Below are positions 62,899 through 64,000 of a stretch of DNA of 64,000 nucleotides, piece after piece. Each line of letters opens with the position of its first letter. Within the stretch, counting starts at the first letter, position 1. The translations under genes were made by a program, and so were the position numbers. Source of the DNA: Schlegelella_A sp038318385 (GTDB taxonomy: Bacteria; Pseudomonadota; Gammaproteobacteria; Burkholderiales; Burkholderiaceae_C). The DNA is taken from assembly GCA_038318385.1 (NCBI GenBank), contig JBBQCD010000010.1, positions 1-64,000 of the forward strand, written 5' to 3'. The notes under the pieces are model-generated. The model ran no database searches. It was not told where the DNA came from and saw only the letters and a list, made by a program, of their open reading frames with translations.

Positions 62899-64000
62899 TC
62901 AGAAGCGCGGCAGATCAGGGAACGGCAGCAGTCCGCGCCGCACGTGCATCTTGCCGTACTCGGCGCAGCGCACCAGCGACGGGATCACCTTGCCCGGGTT
63001 CAGGAGCGCCTTCGGATCGAAGGCGCGCTTGACGGCCAGCATCTGCTCGCGTTCCGCGGTCGAGAACTGCACGCACATCGAGGCCAGCTTCTCGACGCCG
63101 ACGCCGTGTTCGCCGGTCACGGTCCCGCCCATGGCGACGCTGGTCTCGAGGATGTCGGCGCCGAAGAGTTCGGCCCGATGCAGCTGGCCCGCATCGTTGG
63201 CGTCGAAGAGGATCAGCGGGTGCAGGTTGCCGTCGCCGGCGTGAAAGACGTTGGCGCAGCGCAGGTCGTACTTCTTCTGCATCTCGCCGATGGCCAGCAG
63301 CATGTCGGCCAGACGCTTGCGCGGAATCGTCGAATCCATGCACATGTAGTCCGGGCTGATGCGGCCGCTCGCCGGGAACGCGTTCTTGCGGCCGCTCCAG
63401 AACTTCAGCCGCTGGGCCTCGTTCTCGCTGACCTCGATGCGGGTGGCTCCGCTGCCCTCGAGCACGGCGACCATGCGGCCGATCTCCTCCTCGACCTCCT
63501 CGACCGAGCCGTCGCTTTCGCACAGCAGGATGGCTTCGGCCTCGAGATCGTAGCCGGCGTGCACGAAGGCCTCGACCGCCGCGGTCATCGGCTTGTCGAG
63601 CATCTCCAGCCCGGCGGGAATGATGCCGGCCGCGATGACGCTGGCGACCGCGTCGCCGGCCTTGCGGACGTCGTCGAAGCTGGCCATGATGCAGCGCGCC
63701 ACCTGCGGCTGGGGCAGCAGTTTCACGGTGACCTCGAGCGTGACGGCCAGCATGCCTTCGCTGCCCACCAGTACCGTCATCAGGTCGAGCCCGGCGGCAT
63801 CGAGCGCCGTCGAGCCGAATTCGACCGGCTCGCCCTCGACGGTGTAGCCGCGCACGCGCAGCACGTTGTGCAAGGTCAGGCCGTACTTCAGGCAGTGCAC
63901 GCCGCCCGAGTTCTCGGCGACGTTGCCGCCGATCGTGCAGGCGATCTGGCTGCTGGGATCCGGTGCGTAGTACAGGCCGTACGGCGCCGCGGCCTCGCTG
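62899..64000 (-). CDS. glcD: Glycolate oxidase subunit GlcD (5' end off window)
   Basis: FAD-linked oxidase that converts glycolate (or D-lactate-type acids) to glyoxylate. About 367 codons are present, and the N-terminus lies outside. Visible parts: the FAD region IACTIGGNVAENSGGVHCLKYG just inside the edge, VGSEGMLAVTLEVTVKLLP, and the metal/substrate site FHAGDGNLHPLILFD with GTVTGEHGVGVEK. The end is FDPKALLNPGKVIPS. It overlaps no neighbour; glcE follows after eight bases. Confidence 0.95.
   Translation of the reverse strand, partial: SEAAAPYGLYYAPDPSSQIACTIGGNVAENSGGVHCLKYGLTLHNVLRVRGYTVEGEPVEFGSTALDAAGLDLMTVLVGSEGMLAVTLEVTVKLLPQPQVARCIMASFDDVRKAGDAVASVIAAGIIPAGLEMLDKPMTAAVEAFVHAGYDLEAEAILLCESDGSVEEVEEEIGRMVAVLEGSGATRIEVSENEAQRLKFWSGRKNAFPASGRISPDYMCMDSTIPRKRLADMLLAIGEMQKKYDLRCANVFHAGDGNLHPLILFDANDAGQLHRAELFGADILETSVAMGGTVTGEHGVGVEKLASMCVQFSTAEREQMLAVKRAFDPKALLNPGKVIPSLVRCAEYGKMHVRRGLLPFPDLPRF

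Overview
The window is GC-rich chromosomal DNA, with third codon positions almost all G or C, densely packed with genes and free of insertion sequences, phage genes, tRNAs, rRNAs and CRISPR arrays. Several features point to a betaproteobacterium, most likely Burkholderiales or a relative: a Bug/TctC-type binding protein, TRAP and NMT1-type transporters, the hemE-priA pair, a PEP-CTERM protein, an FeeM-like acyltransferase and a glcDEF glycolate oxidase set. The genus cannot be fixed from the sequence alone. Its gene content is that of a heterotroph using varied organic acids.

Layout. 1-4073: a secreted trypsin-like protease (3' end off the window), then an NMT1/SsuA-type ABC importer (binding protein, ATPase, permease). 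4131-7880: a small membrane protein, mmsA, a hotdog thioesterase and an IclR regulator. 7965-13841: an operon of PhyH-type dioxygenase, TRAP transporter DctPQM, zinc alcohol dehydrogenase and MetX-like alpha/beta hydrolase, divergent from the IclR gene and probably controlled by it. 13854-18108: a YecA-family protein, priA and hemE, with an AT-rich gap between priA and hemE that holds two DnaA-box-like sites.

18273-23511: the most unusual region. An FeeM/LuxI-like N-acyltransferase faces a ThiF/E1-like adenylating enzyme that overlaps a nitroreductase-like flavoprotein. A 510-bp leader with two cysteine-rich short ORFs follows, then a PEP-CTERM secreted protein and a lipoprotein. Together these look like a small-molecule or peptide biosynthesis and surface-protein locus. 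The E1-like, nitroreductase and acyltransferase enzymes lack an assigned substrate.

23537-29559: N-formylglutamate amidohydrolase, a stand-alone GT51 transglycosylase, a LemA-TPM-TPM cluster and a GT39 membrane glycosyltransferase. 29742-34773: divergent glpD/glpK, a small membrane protein, a GST and an unknown protein. 34818-42007: a large SARP/BTAD-AAA-TPR regulator facing a secreted protein built of two copies of one unknown domain, followed by two lipoproteins and an Ivy-type lysozyme inhibitor. An 11-bp-phased direct repeat lies in the divergent promoter. 42084-47618: AllA-like protein, beta-lactamase-fold hydrolase, DUF4404 protein, Bug protein, methyltransferase and TTC38-like protein.

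47733-55271: amidase plus dipeptide-type ABC transporter, with a DsbA/FrnE-like gene inside the operon. 55322-60477: an operon of aldehyde dehydrogenase, SDR, an Mcd-like acyl-CoA dehydrogenase and mct (2-methylfumaryl-CoA isomerase), a 3-hydroxypropionate-bicycle enzyme. It converges on glcF-glcE-glcD (glycolate oxidase, cut by the window end). Glycolate oxidation to glyoxylate next to mesaconyl-CoA isomerisation suggests glyoxylate/propionyl-CoA co-assimilation.
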